Of a stretch of DNA of 64,000 nucleotides, positions 36,646 through 45,459 are shown one piece after another; position 1 is the stretch's first letter; the number at the start of each line of letters is the position of its first letter. A program made the translations under genes and the position numbers. This stretch comes from JAGXLC01 sp041686375 (GTDB lineage Bacteria > Bacteroidota > Bacteroidia > Bacteroidales > UBA12077), in NCBI GenBank assembly GCA_041686375.1, contig JAWLEB010000009.1:1-64000 (forward strand), given 5' to 3'. Under the pieces are notes generated by a model, which had not been told where the DNA came from, ran no database searches, and saw only the letters and a list, made by a program, of their open reading frames with translations.

Positions 36646-37911
36646 ATGAATAAAAGATTGTCTGTTGATATACGTTCAGAAATTGGTGAATTGGAAGGAG
36701 TTATCCTTCATACACCAGGGAATGAAGTTGAAAACATGACTCCAGAAAATGCGGAAAGAGCCCTGTATTCAGACATACTGAATTTATCGGTAGCGCAGCG
36801 TGAGTATGCTCAGTTTTCGGGTGTGATGCAGAAGCTCACGCGGACTTTTCAGGTACATGATTTGTTGGCTGATATACTTTCTACCGACAAGGTTAAGGAA
36901 ACACTATTACAGAAAATATGCAGGTTTGAAGGACGAAAAGATATTTATGATCATATGTTGGAGCTTCCTCCGGAAAAAACAGCCAAATCACTGATTCAAG
37001 GTGTTATTGAAGTAAAAGATACTTTAACCAAATACTTGAGTAAGGAGCGTTATGCTTTAAGACCTCTGCATAATTTTTTCTTTACCCGTGACGCTGCTAT
37101 GTCCGTACTGGATGATGTTTTGATAGGAAGAATGGCTAATGATGTCAGAGAAAGAGAATCATTTATTATGGAGGCGATTTTTGATTACCATGATATTTTC
37201 AGAACTAAGACAGTTAATCCTCTGAATCAAAAACATATTGATTCTCAGACAACTATTGAAGGAGGCGATTTATTAGTTGCTCGGGATGATATCTTATGTA
37301 TTGGTGATGGTTCGAGAACTACTTCTCATGGTATAGATTTTATTTTAGAGCAGTTGATACGACAAGGAGAGAAAGACCGCCATATTTTAGTTCAGGAATT
37401 ACCTTATAAACCAGAGTCTTTTATTCACCTGGATATGGTTTTCACGTTTCTGGATAAGAATGAATGCATGATATATGAGCCGCTTATTCTGCAAACCAAC
37501 AGGTACCAGACAATACATATCCACATTAAGAATGGTAAAGTTCATAAGATTAAAGAGGAAGAGAACTTGCTCAAGGCATTAACCCAACTGGGGATGGACC
37601 TAAAGCCTGTTATGTGTGGTGGAACTAAAGATGCCTGGATTCAGGAAAGGGAACAGTGGCACAGCGGTGCAAACTTTTTTGCCATAGCTCCGGGGAAAGT
37701 TATTGGTTATGAAAGAAATTCATATACGCTTGAGGAGATGAATAAGAACGGATATGAAATCATAAATGCTCAGGATGTTATAAACAATAAAACGGATGTT
37801 TGTCAGTATAAAAAATATGTGATTGCAGTAGAAGGTTCTGAATTGCCCAGAGGTGGAGGAGGAGCAAGGTGCATGAGTATGCCTGTTAGGCGAAAACAAG
37901 TAAAATTTTGA
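36646..37911 (+). CDS. arcA: Arginine deiminase
   Basis: 421 residues. Hydrolyses arginine to citrulline and ammonia. Seen: ELEGVILHTPGNEVENMTPEN, LHNFFFTRDAAM (FTRD substrate loop), HLDMVFTFLD (catalytic His/Asp), GGTKDAWIQEREQWHSGANFF, and the nucleophile Cys in GGGGARCMSMPVRR at the C-terminus. Complete. Neither arcB (carbamoyltransferase) nor arcC (carbamate kinase) is adjacent, so ATP yield from arginine cannot be asserted from this window. It follows the LysO pair by 112 bases on the same strand. Confidence 0.93.
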   Translation: MNKRLSVDIRSEIGELEGVILHTPGNEVENMTPENAERALYSDILNLSVAQREYAQFSGVMQKLTRTFQVHDLLADILSTDKVKETLLQKICRFEGRKDIYDHMLELPPEKTAKSLIQGVIEVKDTLTKYLSKERYALRPLHNFFFTRDAAMSVLDDVLIGRMANDVRERESFIMEAIFDYHDIFRTKTVNPLNQKHIDSQTTIEGGDLLVARDDILCIGDGSRTTSHGIDFILEQLIRQGEKDRHILVQELPYKPESFIHLDMVFTFLDKNECMIYEPLILQTNRYQTIHIHIKNGKVHKIKEEENLLKALTQLGMDLKPVMCGGTKDAWIQEREQWHSGANFFAIAPGKVIGYERNSYTLEEMNKNGYEIINAQDVINNKTDVCQYKKYVIAVEGSELPRGGGGARCMSMPVRRKQVKF

Positions 37912-38017
37912 TTAAACATTTATGGGTAGCATAGTGTTTAACGGATAAACGCGGATTTATTTATCAAAATTAATAATTGCCTTAAGATTCGTTTTGTAAA
38001 TCATTTAAAATAAACAT

Positions 38018-38212
38018 ATGAAAAAGAATGTAGGAAAAACTGATACCATTATCCGGATTTTGTTAGCTGTTATTATTGGAGCTATCGGAGTGTATTATCA
38101 ATCATGGTGGGGGCTTTTAGGTCTTATTCCACTGTTAACAGGAATATTTAAAGTTTGTCTTTTGTATTCTGTTTTTGGTATTAATACATGCCCGGTTGAA
38201 TCCGGGAAGTGA
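38018..38212 (+). CDS. DUF2892 (YgaP-type) small membrane protein
   Basis: 64 residues with two helices (about 11-26 and 29-47), a conserved N-terminal KNVGKTDTIIRILLAV and a C-terminal GINTCP ending. This matches DUF2892 proteins, which are related to the membrane part of YgaP rhodanese. A single Cys follows the second helix and another is close to the C-terminus. Function unknown. In other genomes such proteins accompany sulfur or redox genes; none is obvious here. Confidence 0.82.
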   Translation: MKKNVGKTDTIIRILLAVIIGAIGVYYQSWWGLLGLIPLLTGIFKVCLLYSVFGINTCPVESGK

Positions 38213-38215
38213 TCC

Positions 38216-38254
38216 TTGTGCAGAAATACCACCCGGTATTTCTGCACAATTTTA
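38216..38254. terminator. Bidirectional intrinsic terminator
   Basis: Perfect 15-bp stem TTGTGCAGAAATACC/GGTATTTCTGCACAA (38216-38230 with 38235-38249) with loop ACCC and TTTT after it, between two convergent genes. Confidence 0.88.
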
Positions 38255-39061
38255 TTTATACTGTAAGCATTTTTTCCAGTCTTCCTCAAAGTATTTCCTT
38301 ATTTTGCTAAGTTCTGCATCAGGGATGAATTTTTTGTTTTTAAGAAGTTTTCCCGGTATCAGTAAAGCGATATTTAATATGATGTATCGAATGAATTTTT
38401 TATATAACCGGAGAAAAAAATTAACTCCTGATTTACTGGCTGTGTTTGGTTCCCTGAAAATTCCCCTGCTGCTTATCCATCTGCGTATGATGAGCTGTTT
38501 TGTCGAATAGGAAACATGGGTGGGTTTCAGTGTCAAATCTTTAACAGAGACTTCCGTGCCTAAAAAATCCAGCAGGCTGCTTACAAATTCACCAGCGTCG
38601 TATTCTAGCTGGTGATGAAATAAAATGAGTGGTGAATTGTGAAAATTGTTTTCTATTGTCTGTATAAAAGGATATAACAATAGATGCTTAGTTTTCCACT
38701 CTCCTTTATCATTATCGACATCCAGAAAATTATTGATGCCATGTTGATAACCCTTTTTTACAGCCCTTTTATATTGTGAGGCAATCCATTTATCTTGTCT
38801 TCGCAGTACTAAGATAACTTTCGCATCAGGAAAGCGTTTTGAAATATTTTTTATTTCTGCTTCAAGTTTGTTGTTGCTTATTTCATTGGATATTAGATAT
38901 TTATTCTTGTCGGTTTCAGAAATTATCTTCTCATAATTGTCATATTCTCTCCGTTTGATGTGGTATATGTCTGGTAGATAAGGGAAAATTCTTTTCTGAA
39001 GAAATGTGGTCGCAGTTCTCTCTAAGCCAAGATGAAAGAAAATCTCTGTTTTTTTTGGCAT
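38252..39061 (-). CDS. Sulfotransferase-like protein
   Basis: 269 residues. The N-terminal strand-loop-helix FHLGLERTATTFLQKRIFPYL resembles the 5'-phosphosulfate loop of PAPS-dependent sulfotransferases. DAKVILVLRRQDKWIASQYKRAVKKG resembles the 3'-phosphate-binding motif (Arg and Ser). The rest is helical and basic. No signal peptide. A hydrophobic helix near 220-240 might be membrane-associating. Family members sulfate glycans, lipids or small molecules. The acceptor is unknown and no carbohydrate genes are near. Base composition is like its neighbours. Confidence 0.7.
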   Translation of the reverse strand: MPKKTEIFFHLGLERTATTFLQKRIFPYLPDIYHIKRREYDNYEKIISETDKNKYLISNEISNNKLEAEIKNISKRFPDAKVILVLRRQDKWIASQYKRAVKKGYQHGINNFLDVDNDKGEWKTKHLLLYPFIQTIENNFHNSPLILFHHQLEYDAGEFVSSLLDFLGTEVSVKDLTLKPTHVSYSTKQLIIRRWISSRGIFREPNTASKSGVNFFLRLYKKFIRYIILNIALLIPGKLLKNKKFIPDAELSKIRKYFEEDWKKCLQYK

Positions 39062-39178
39062 ATATTTACTGATTGTTACAGTTTAATTTGAACATTCTTG
39101 ATTGGTTACTACTTTATATGTGCACTTGTTTGTTAGTGATCCTCAATTCACTTATAAAGCGTTAGCAATCTAATGTGA

Positions 39179-40366
39179 TCAGACCAGTTGTTTTACAATA
39201 TCTGCTGCTTCTTTCAGCGTTATCGCAGACTTAACTTTAAGTCCGGATTCATCTATTATTTTTTTGCCTTCTTCTGCATTTGTGCCTTGTAAGCGAACAA
39301 TTACAGGAACATTGATTTCGCCTACAGATTGGTAAGCATCTACTACTCCCTGGGCAACTCTGTCGCACCTTACTATCCCTCCGAAAATATTAATAAGGAT
39401 TGCCTTCACATTGGAATCTTTTAAAATAATGCGAAATCCTGCTTCTACAGTTTCTGCATTCGCTGAACCTCCTACATCGAGAAAGTTAGCAGGGTGCCCG
39501 CCGGAAAGTTTTATTATATCCATTGTTGCCATTGCAAGACCAGCGCCGTTTACCATACATCCTACATTACCATCTAATTTGATGAAATTAAGATTGTTTT
39601 CGTCCGCTTCCAGCTCTGCAGGATCTTCCTCCGTTGTATCCCTTAATTCAGGATAATTTTTGTGTCTAAAAAGAGCATTGTCATCTAGATTAACTTTTGC
39701 ATCGGCTGCCATTATTTTATTGTCCGAAGTTTTGAACAGGGGATTGATTTCTACCAGGGAGGCATCTGTAGCCAAATATGCACTGTATAATTTTATTACA
39801 AGCTTTACCATATTTTTAAAGGCATCACCTGACAGTCCTAAGTTGAAGGCTATTCTTCGTGCCTGGAACGGCTGGATTCCTACTCCTGAATCTATGGTTT
39901 CTTTATGAATCAGATGGGGAGTTTTTTCAGCAACAGACTCTATATCAACACCACCCTCTGTTGAATACATAATAATATTTTTCCCTATATCCCTGTTAAG
40001 AAGTATGCTCATGTAAAATTCTTCGGGTTTTGATTCCCCTTCATAATATATTCCTTGTTCTATGAGTATTTTATAAACTTTTTTGCCTTCCTCACCGGTT
40101 TGTGGAGTGACTAAGTTCATTCCGAGGATATTTTCCGCGTGTGTTTTTACTTGGTCTAATGATTTAGCTATTTTTACTCCGCCTCCTTTTCCACGCCCAC
40201 CTGCGTGGATCTGTGCTTTTACTGCCCATGTGTCTGTCCCTGTTTTTTTTTCAATAGTTTCTGCTGCTTGTACAGCATGCTCTGCAGTTTCAATCATTAT
40301 TCCCTCCGGGGTTGGTACTCCATTTTCTTTGAGTAGTTCTTTGGCTTGATATTCATGGATTTTCAT
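39179..40366 (-). CDS. sucC: Succinate-CoA ligase (ADP-forming) beta subunit
   Basis: 395 residues. Grasp-domain ligase of the TCA cycle or succinate/propionate fermentation. Seen: MKIHEYQAKELLKENGVPTP, VKAQIHAGGRGKGGGVK (ATP-grasp), NRDIGKNIIMYSTEGGVDIE, LVEINPL, and the CoA-ligase part with GGSANAETV, ILINIFGGIVRCD and VIVRLQGTNAEEGKKII. The partner sucD is not in the window, unlike the common sucCD pair. A TATTTTTG box on the minus strand (40472-40465) may be the -7 element. Divergent from the hydD promoter. Confidence 0.94.
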   Translation of the reverse strand: MKIHEYQAKELLKENGVPTPEGIMIETAEHAVQAAETIEKKTGTDTWAVKAQIHAGGRGKGGGVKIAKSLDQVKTHAENILGMNLVTPQTGEEGKKVYKILIEQGIYYEGESKPEEFYMSILLNRDIGKNIIMYSTEGGVDIESVAEKTPHLIHKETIDSGVGIQPFQARRIAFNLGLSGDAFKNMVKLVIKLYSAYLATDASLVEINPLFKTSDNKIMAADAKVNLDDNALFRHKNYPELRDTTEEDPAELEADENNLNFIKLDGNVGCMVNGAGLAMATMDIIKLSGGHPANFLDVGGSANAETVEAGFRIILKDSNVKAILINIFGGIVRCDRVAQGVVDAYQSVGEINVPVIVRLQGTNAEEGKKIIDESGLKVKSAITLKEAADIVKQLV

Positions 40367-40533
40367 AACGATGGGTTTTTAAGATCAATCTTTATTTGTT
40401 TCCACAAAATAGCGGAAAACCTTGTTGGATCGTTTTGCTTTTATTATTCGATACATGTAATTTTCAAAAATATAAAATTTCTTCTGAAAAATTTATTTAG
40501 AATAATTTTAAATTAAATGTTATTTTTATAACA

Positions 40534-40551
40534 CTGTTAAAATATTAACAA
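40534..40551. promoter_or_regulatory. Candidate Rex operator at the hydD promoter
   Basis: CTGTTAAAATATTAACAA matches the Rex consensus TTGTTAAnnnnTTAACAA at every defined position but the first. It overlaps the expected -33 region of the hydD promoter, as a repressor sensing a low NADH/NAD+ ratio would. No rex gene is in the window. Confidence 0.65.
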
Positions 40552-40558
40552 TTAATTT

Positions 40559-40566
40559 TATATTTG
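40559..40566 (+). promoter_or_regulatory. -7 element of the hyd operon promoter
   Basis: TATATTTG, a perfect TAnnTTTG, 46 bases before hydD. The position 20 bases upstream (TGTT, 40535-40538) falls inside the Rex-like palindrome. Confidence 0.6.
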
Positions 40567-40612
40567 CATAACAAAAAATAAAATCACAAGAAACAGTAAA
40601 TAATCTAAAACC

Positions 40613-41011
40613 ATGGCAAAAATCAAGTCGTTAGAAGACCTCAAAAAAAGGAAACAAGATCTGCAAAAGAAAGTAGATCTTAGAGAGCGTGCCGACCATT
40701 CTGAATCCTATGTTCAGATTAAGGTTGGGATGGCTACGAGTGGAATCGCTTCAGGAGCAAAAGAAATTCTGGATTTTCTTATCGATACTCTTGAAAAACG
40801 TAACATTGAAGCTATTGTCACACAGGCTGGTGACATGGGATATAGCTTTGCAGAACCTACTATTGAAGTGACAAAACCGGGTGAAGAACCTGTGGTTTTT
40901 GGTTATGTTGATCGTGAAAGAGCTGATGAAATCATTGAAAAGTATATAAAACGAGGTGAGCTGGTCGACGGAATCATCCCACAAAATTACCGAACTATTG
41001 ATGACGAATAA
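40613..41011 (+). CDS. HydD-like thioredoxin-fold subunit lacking cysteines
   Basis: 132 residues. A basic helical N-terminus (about 1-30) precedes a thioredoxin-like ferredoxin fold (about 33-115). The place where [2Fe-2S] relatives have a Cys pair reads VGMATSGIASGAKE, and there is no Cys anywhere in the protein, so no cluster can be bound. Matches small HydD-type proteins seen in hyd operons of acetogens and other anaerobes, whose role is unclear (possibly assembly or structure). First gene of hydDBAC. The same module is fused to the N-terminus of the second HydB (58405-60351). Confidence 0.78.
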   Translation: MAKIKSLEDLKKRKQDLQKKVDLRERADHSESYVQIKVGMATSGIASGAKEILDFLIDTLEKRNIEAIVTQAGDMGYSFAEPTIEVTKPGEEPVVFGYVDRERADEIIEKYIKRGELVDGIIPQNYRTIDDE

Positions 41012-41017
41012 AGACAT

Positions 41018-41023
41018 AGGAGG
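41018..41023 (+). promoter_or_regulatory. Strong Shine-Dalgarno of hydB
   Basis: AGGAGG, 9 bases before the ATG, inside ACATAGGAGGA. This is unusual for the AT-rich, SD-poor leaders in this window. The same sequence and spacing recur before hydC at 44627. Confidence 0.8.
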
Positions 41024-41032
41024 AGTAATAAT

Positions 41033-42826
41033 ATGACAAAATATAAAATGCATCTGCTTGTTTGTGCTGGTACAGGTTGTCGTGCCTCAGCAAGCGACTC
41101 AATAACAGAAGCTTTAAAACAAACACTTGAAGATAAAGGCCTTCAGGATGAAGTTCAGGTGGTAATGACCGGGTGTTTTGGTTTTTGTGAAAAAGGTCCC
41201 ATCGTAAAAGTATTACCTGACAATACGTTTTATACTGAAGTAAAACCTGATGATACAAGGGAGATAATAGATGAGCATATCGTTAAAGGTCGCCCTGTAG
41301 AGCGCTTGTTATATAAGGATCCTGATAAACACGAGACTATTCAGGATTCTAAAAAAATGGATTTCTATAAAAAGCAAATAAGGATTGCTCTGCGAAATTG
41401 TGGTTTCATCGATCCTGAAAATATTGATGAATATATTGCGAGAGATGGATATTTTGCCCTGGGTACGTGTTTGCATGAAAAGAGCAAAGAAGAAGTTATT
41501 AATGAGATTAAAGAGTCTGGATTAAGAGGTAGAGGAGGTGGAGGATTTCCGGCAGGCTTAAAATGGGAATTTGCTTCCAAAAACAAATCGGAACAGAAAT
41601 ACGTGGTTTGTAATGCTGATGAGGGTGATCCGGGTGCTTTTATGGACAGGTCTATTCTTGAGGGAGATCCTCATGCTGTATTGGAGGCAATGGCAATTTG
41701 CGGTTATGCCACAGGTGCGGATAAAGGCCTGATATATATACGTGCAGAATATCCGCTTGCTATAAAACGTCTGAAAATAGCTATTAAGCAGGCTCGTGAA
41801 TATGGTATGCTGGGAAAAAATATTTTTGACAGCGATTTCAGTTTCGATATACAACTTCGCTATGGAGCCGGTGCGTTTGTGTGTGGTGAAGAGACTGCCC
41901 TGATTCACTCCATGGAAGGAGAAAGAGGAGAACCCACTTTTAAACCTCCGTTCCCGGCAGAATCCGGTTATCTGGGTAAGCCAACGAATGTTAATAATGT
42001 TGAAACATATGCTAATGTACCTGTTATAATCAATAAAGGTGCCGTATGGTTTACCAAAATTGGAACAGAAAAGTCAAAAGGCACCAAGGTATTTGCCCTT
42101 GCAGGTAAAGTGAATAATGTTGGATTGATAGAGGTACCTATGGGAACCACACTCCGTGAAGTTATCTTTGAGATTGGCGGAGGCATTAAAGATGGGAAAA
42201 AGTTTAAGGCTGTTCAAACCGGTGGCCCATCGGGAGGCTGCCTGACTGAAGAACACCTGGACACACCTATTGATTTTGATAACTTAGTAGCTGTGGGCTC
42301 TATGATGGGCTCCGGCGGTATGATTGTTATGGATGAAGATGACTGCATGGTTTCTGTGGCTAAATTCTTTCTTGAATTTACTGTTGAAGAATCCTGCGGA
42401 AAATGTTCGCCATGCAGAATAGGCAATAAACGTTTACATGAGCTATTGGGCCGGATTACTGAGGGAAAAGCCACAATGAAGGACCTGCAAAGGCTGAAAA
42501 ATATGTCTAATGTTATCAAAGATACTTCTCTCTGCGGATTGGGACAGACATCCCCAAATCCGGTTTTATCTACCCTGGAGAATTTCTGGGATGAATATGT
42601 TGCTCACGTGGAGGACCAAACATGTCCGGCAGGCTCTTGTAAGGATCTGATGAAATATGAAATTATACCAGAAAATTGTGTCGGTTGTACTGCATGTGCA
42701 CGGGCTTGTCCTGTGGGCGCAATTACAGGCGAAAGAAAGCAAGTTCATGAAATCAACCAGGAAACTTGTATTAAATGTGGTGCCTGCTATGATGCTTGTA
42801 AATTTGATGCTGTAACCATAAAATAA
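41033..42826 (+). CDS. hydB: Bifurcating [FeFe]-hydrogenase subunit HydB (NuoF-like)
   Basis: 597 residues. N-terminal thioredoxin-like [2Fe-2S] domain (CAGTGC near 11-16, GCFGFCEKGP near 47). FMN/NADH core with LRGRGGGGFPAG, CNADEGDPGAFMDR and GAGAFVCGEETALIHSMEG. SLBB domain. A [4Fe-4S] site in ESCGKCSPCRIG. Two C-terminal [4Fe-4S] ferredoxin clusters (CVGCTACARACPVGA, CIKCGACYDACKF). In trimeric HydABC this subunit holds the flavin where electrons from NADH and reduced ferredoxin meet (electron confurcation/bifurcation). All cofactor residues are intact. Cytoplasmic. Strong Shine-Dalgarno; a 9-base gap to hydA. Confidence 0.94.
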   Translation: MTKYKMHLLVCAGTGCRASASDSITEALKQTLEDKGLQDEVQVVMTGCFGFCEKGPIVKVLPDNTFYTEVKPDDTREIIDEHIVKGRPVERLLYKDPDKHETIQDSKKMDFYKKQIRIALRNCGFIDPENIDEYIARDGYFALGTCLHEKSKEEVINEIKESGLRGRGGGGFPAGLKWEFASKNKSEQKYVVCNADEGDPGAFMDRSILEGDPHAVLEAMAICGYATGADKGLIYIRAEYPLAIKRLKIAIKQAREYGMLGKNIFDSDFSFDIQLRYGAGAFVCGEETALIHSMEGERGEPTFKPPFPAESGYLGKPTNVNNVETYANVPVIINKGAVWFTKIGTEKSKGTKVFALAGKVNNVGLIEVPMGTTLREVIFEIGGGIKDGKKFKAVQTGGPSGGCLTEEHLDTPIDFDNLVAVGSMMGSGGMIVMDEDDCMVSVAKFFLEFTVEESCGKCSPCRIGNKRLHELLGRITEGKATMKDLQRLKNMSNVIKDTSLCGLGQTSPNPVLSTLENFWDEYVAHVEDQTCPAGSCKDLMKYEIIPENCVGCTACARACPVGAITGERKQVHEINQETCIKCGACYDACKFDAVTIK

Positions 42827-42835
42827 TTATAGAAG

Positions 42836-44611
42836 ATGGAAAAAGTTAAATTAACAATAGATAATAAAGAAGTTGAAGTTCCTAAGGGAACATCGATATA
42901 CAAAGCCGCAAAACAGATAGGCATTGAGATTCCAGTGCTTTGTTATATGAATCTTGAGGATATTGGTGTTGAGAATAAACCAGGCGGTTGTCGTGTATGT
43001 GTGGTGGAAGTGGAAGGAAGACACAATCTGGCTCCTTCTTGTGCAACTGAAGTGACTGAAGGAATGGTTGTTAAAACACACACAATGCGTGTGATCAATG
43101 CAAGAAGGACAGTTGTTGAATTCATCCTCTCCGATCATCCTAAAGATTGTCTTACATGCAAAAAATCTGGTGATTGCGACTTGCAGGATCTTGCTATTAA
43201 ACTGGGTATTCGTGATATTCCGGGACATGAGTATGCCGAAATGTCTACTTATAAAACAGATTATTCACCTTCTATTGTAAGAGAACTTGATAAATGTATC
43301 ATGTGCAGAAGGTGTGAAGTAATGTGTAATGAATTCCAGACTGTTGGTGCACTAAACGCATTTAAAAGAGGGTTTGAAGCTGCAGTGGCTCCGGCTTTTG
43401 AAATGGATCTACAATATTCTCCTTGTACATATTGTGGTCAGTGTGTTATGGTTTGCCCAACAGGAGCACTTACGGAGGTTGATCATTCAAGAGATCTTAT
43501 TGACGCTGTTTCTGATCCTTCAAAGACAGTTGTTGTTCAGACTGCACCTGCAGTCAGAGCAGCCCTTGGCGAAGAGTTTGAAAATGAGCCGGGGACATTG
43601 GTTACTGGTAAGATGGTCTCTGCACTGAGAAGATTGGGCTTTGATTATGTTTTTGATACTGATTTTGCGGCAGATCTGACTATCATGGAAGAAGGCGCTG
43701 AATTGCTTGACAGACTCACAAAACACCTGAATGGCGATGAGAACGTTCAATTGCCCTTGCTTACATCATGTTGTCCTGCATGGGTAAGGTTTATAGAGCA
43801 TAATTTTCCCGAAATGAAAGATGTTCCTTCTTCTGCAAGATCCCCTCAGCAAATGTTTGGGGCAATTGCTAAGACATATTTCGCTGATAAAATTGGTAAA
43901 AAAAGAGATGAGGTAGTTGTTGTTTCTGTGATGCCTTGTCTCGCCAAAAAGTTTGAATCGCAAAGAGATGAATTTAAGGCTGACGATAATCCTGACGTGG
44001 ACTTTTCAATTTCTACAAGGGAACTGGCCCATTTGATAAAAGAAGCAAACTTTGATCTTAATGACTTGCCGGATGAGGATTTTGACCGTCCAATGGGTGA
44101 GTCCACAGGAGCCGGAGTGATTTTTGGTACTACCGGCGGCGTTATTGAGGCGGCTACCAGAACAGCTTATGAGCTTTACACAGGAAAAGAGGCTGATAGG
44201 ATTGATTTTGAAGAACTAAGAGGATTTGATGGGATACGGAAAGCTACCGTGAATTTTGAAGGTCAGGATATTAATATTGGTATTGCACATGGACTGGGGA
44301 ATGCCAGACAATTGCTTGAAGAGATACAAGCCGGAAAATCAAAGTTTCATGCTATTGAAATTATGGCATGTCCCGGGGGATGCATCGGTGGTGGTGGTCA
44401 GCCATTGCACCATAATGATACCAGTATACTCAAAGCTCGGCAAAAGGCTATTTACGAAGAAGACAAAAATAAGCCGATGAGAAGATCTCATGAAAATCCT
44501 GAGGTTAAAAGACTTTATGAAGAATTCCTTGGTGAGCCAATGAGTGAAAAAGCACATAAATTGTTACATACTAAATATTTTGATCTGAGCAGACAGATTG
44601 AAATCAGTTAA
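42836..44611 (+). CDS. hydA: [FeFe]-hydrogenase catalytic subunit HydA (group A)
   Basis: 591 residues. N-terminal [2Fe-2S] domain (CYMNLEDIG, CRVCVVEVEG, SCATEV), His-Cys3 [4Fe-4S] motif (HPKDCLTCKKSGDC), two [4Fe-4S] ferredoxin clusters (CIMCRRCEVMC, CTYCGQCVMVCP), then the H-cluster domain with all canonical motifs: TSCCPAW (residues 310-316, Cys312 the proton-relay Cys), MPCLAKKFE, and EIMACPGGCIGGGGQP. C-terminal extension with MRRSHENPEVKRLYEEFLG typical of trimeric enzymes. Expected to reduce protons to H2 or oxidise H2. The maturases HydE, HydF and HydG are not in the window. Confidence 0.96.
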   Translation: MEKVKLTIDNKEVEVPKGTSIYKAAKQIGIEIPVLCYMNLEDIGVENKPGGCRVCVVEVEGRHNLAPSCATEVTEGMVVKTHTMRVINARRTVVEFILSDHPKDCLTCKKSGDCDLQDLAIKLGIRDIPGHEYAEMSTYKTDYSPSIVRELDKCIMCRRCEVMCNEFQTVGALNAFKRGFEAAVAPAFEMDLQYSPCTYCGQCVMVCPTGALTEVDHSRDLIDAVSDPSKTVVVQTAPAVRAALGEEFENEPGTLVTGKMVSALRRLGFDYVFDTDFAADLTIMEEGAELLDRLTKHLNGDENVQLPLLTSCCPAWVRFIEHNFPEMKDVPSSARSPQQMFGAIAKTYFADKIGKKRDEVVVVSVMPCLAKKFESQRDEFKADDNPDVDFSISTRELAHLIKEANFDLNDLPDEDFDRPMGESTGAGVIFGTTGGVIEAATRTAYELYTGKEADRIDFEELRGFDGIRKATVNFEGQDINIGIAHGLGNARQLLEEIQAGKSKFHAIEIMACPGGCIGGGGQPLHHNDTSILKARQKAIYEEDKNKPMRRSHENPEVKRLYEEFLGEPMSEKAHKLLHTKYFDLSRQIEIS

Positions 44612-44626
44612 TTTGAATAAAAACAT

Positions 44627-44632
44627 AGGAGG
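44627..44632 (+). promoter_or_regulatory. Strong Shine-Dalgarno of hydC
   Basis: AGGAGG with the same ACATAGGAGGA context and the same 9-base spacing as before hydB. Confidence 0.8.
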
Positions 44633-44641
44633 ATCAAATCC

Positions 44642-45133
44642 ATGTCCAGAATAAAAGTAAAAATAAAAGAACAGGATCTCAAAAAGATACAGGAGATCTG
44701 TGCTGAACATAGCTACCAACCTGGTGAACTCATCAATATTCTTCAGAGAGCGCAGGAACATTTTGGGTATTTACCTGCTGAAATTCAGGAAGTTGTTGCT
44801 AATGAGCTGAAAATTTCTGTAGCGAAAGTATATGGTGTCGTGACTTTTTATTCATTCTTCACAATGATACCCCAGGGAAGGTATCCGATATCAATATGCA
44901 CTGGCACAGCTTGTTATGTAAGAGGTGCGGATAATGTTTTACAGGAATTTAAACGAAAGCTCAATATTGAAGTCGGACAAAGTACAGAGGATGGTAAATT
45001 TTCAATTAATTGCTTAAGATGTGTGGGTGCATGTGGATTAGCCCCCGTAGTACAGGTAGGAGATAAAACATACGGACGCGTTGCCCCGGATGATGTAGAG
45101 GGCATTATTGAAGAATATAAAGATAAAGAATAG
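44642..45133 (+). CDS. hydC: Hydrogenase subunit HydC (NuoE-like)
   Basis: 163 residues. N-terminal helical bundle (about 10-75, with INILQRAQEHFGYLPAEIQEVVANELKI and VYGVVTFYSFF, the NuoE signature), then thioredoxin-like fold with four cluster cysteines: CTGTACYVRGA and CLRCVGACGLAP. Carries the [2Fe-2S] cluster that exchanges electrons with HydB. Last gene of the hydDBAC operon, followed by a strong terminator. Confidence 0.94.
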   Translation: MSRIKVKIKEQDLKKIQEICAEHSYQPGELINILQRAQEHFGYLPAEIQEVVANELKISVAKVYGVVTFYSFFTMIPQGRYPISICTGTACYVRGADNVLQEFKRKLNIEVGQSTEDGKFSINCLRCVGACGLAPVVQVGDKTYGRVAPDDVEGIIEEYKDKE

Positions 45134-45186
45134 TTTTAAATAGGTTAGTTTTAGGGTAGATATTGACAATTAACCATTTAAAAACA

Positions 45187-45221
45187 AAAGGCATCTGTGA
45201 TGATCGCAGATGCCTTTTTTA
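45187..45221 (+). terminator. Intrinsic terminator of the hydDBAC operon
   Basis: Stem AAAGGCATCTG/CAGATGCCTTT (45187-45197 with 45207-45217), followed by T-run. Confidence 0.9.
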
Positions 45222-45459
45222 TTTCAGGATACGCTTTTTTCGGTTAAACTTATATCTGCTGAAAGTATAAAAGGAATATTTTGATATAATTTACCATAAT
45301 GTCGCTTTAACGAAGTTTTTAACTTCCGCCGCAGTCAGAAATTATGACATGATGGCTAACGATTTATAAGCAGATAAACATTAGAAAATTGTATATTTGT
45401 TTATATTTTTTTCTAATTTAGTTTTAAAAATGCATCATAATAAGATAATTACAATCAAG

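Noticed and set aside
45294..45355. Imperfect inverted repeat CCATAATGTC/GACATGATGG downstream of hydC
   Set aside because: One mismatch, 42-base loop and no conserved context.
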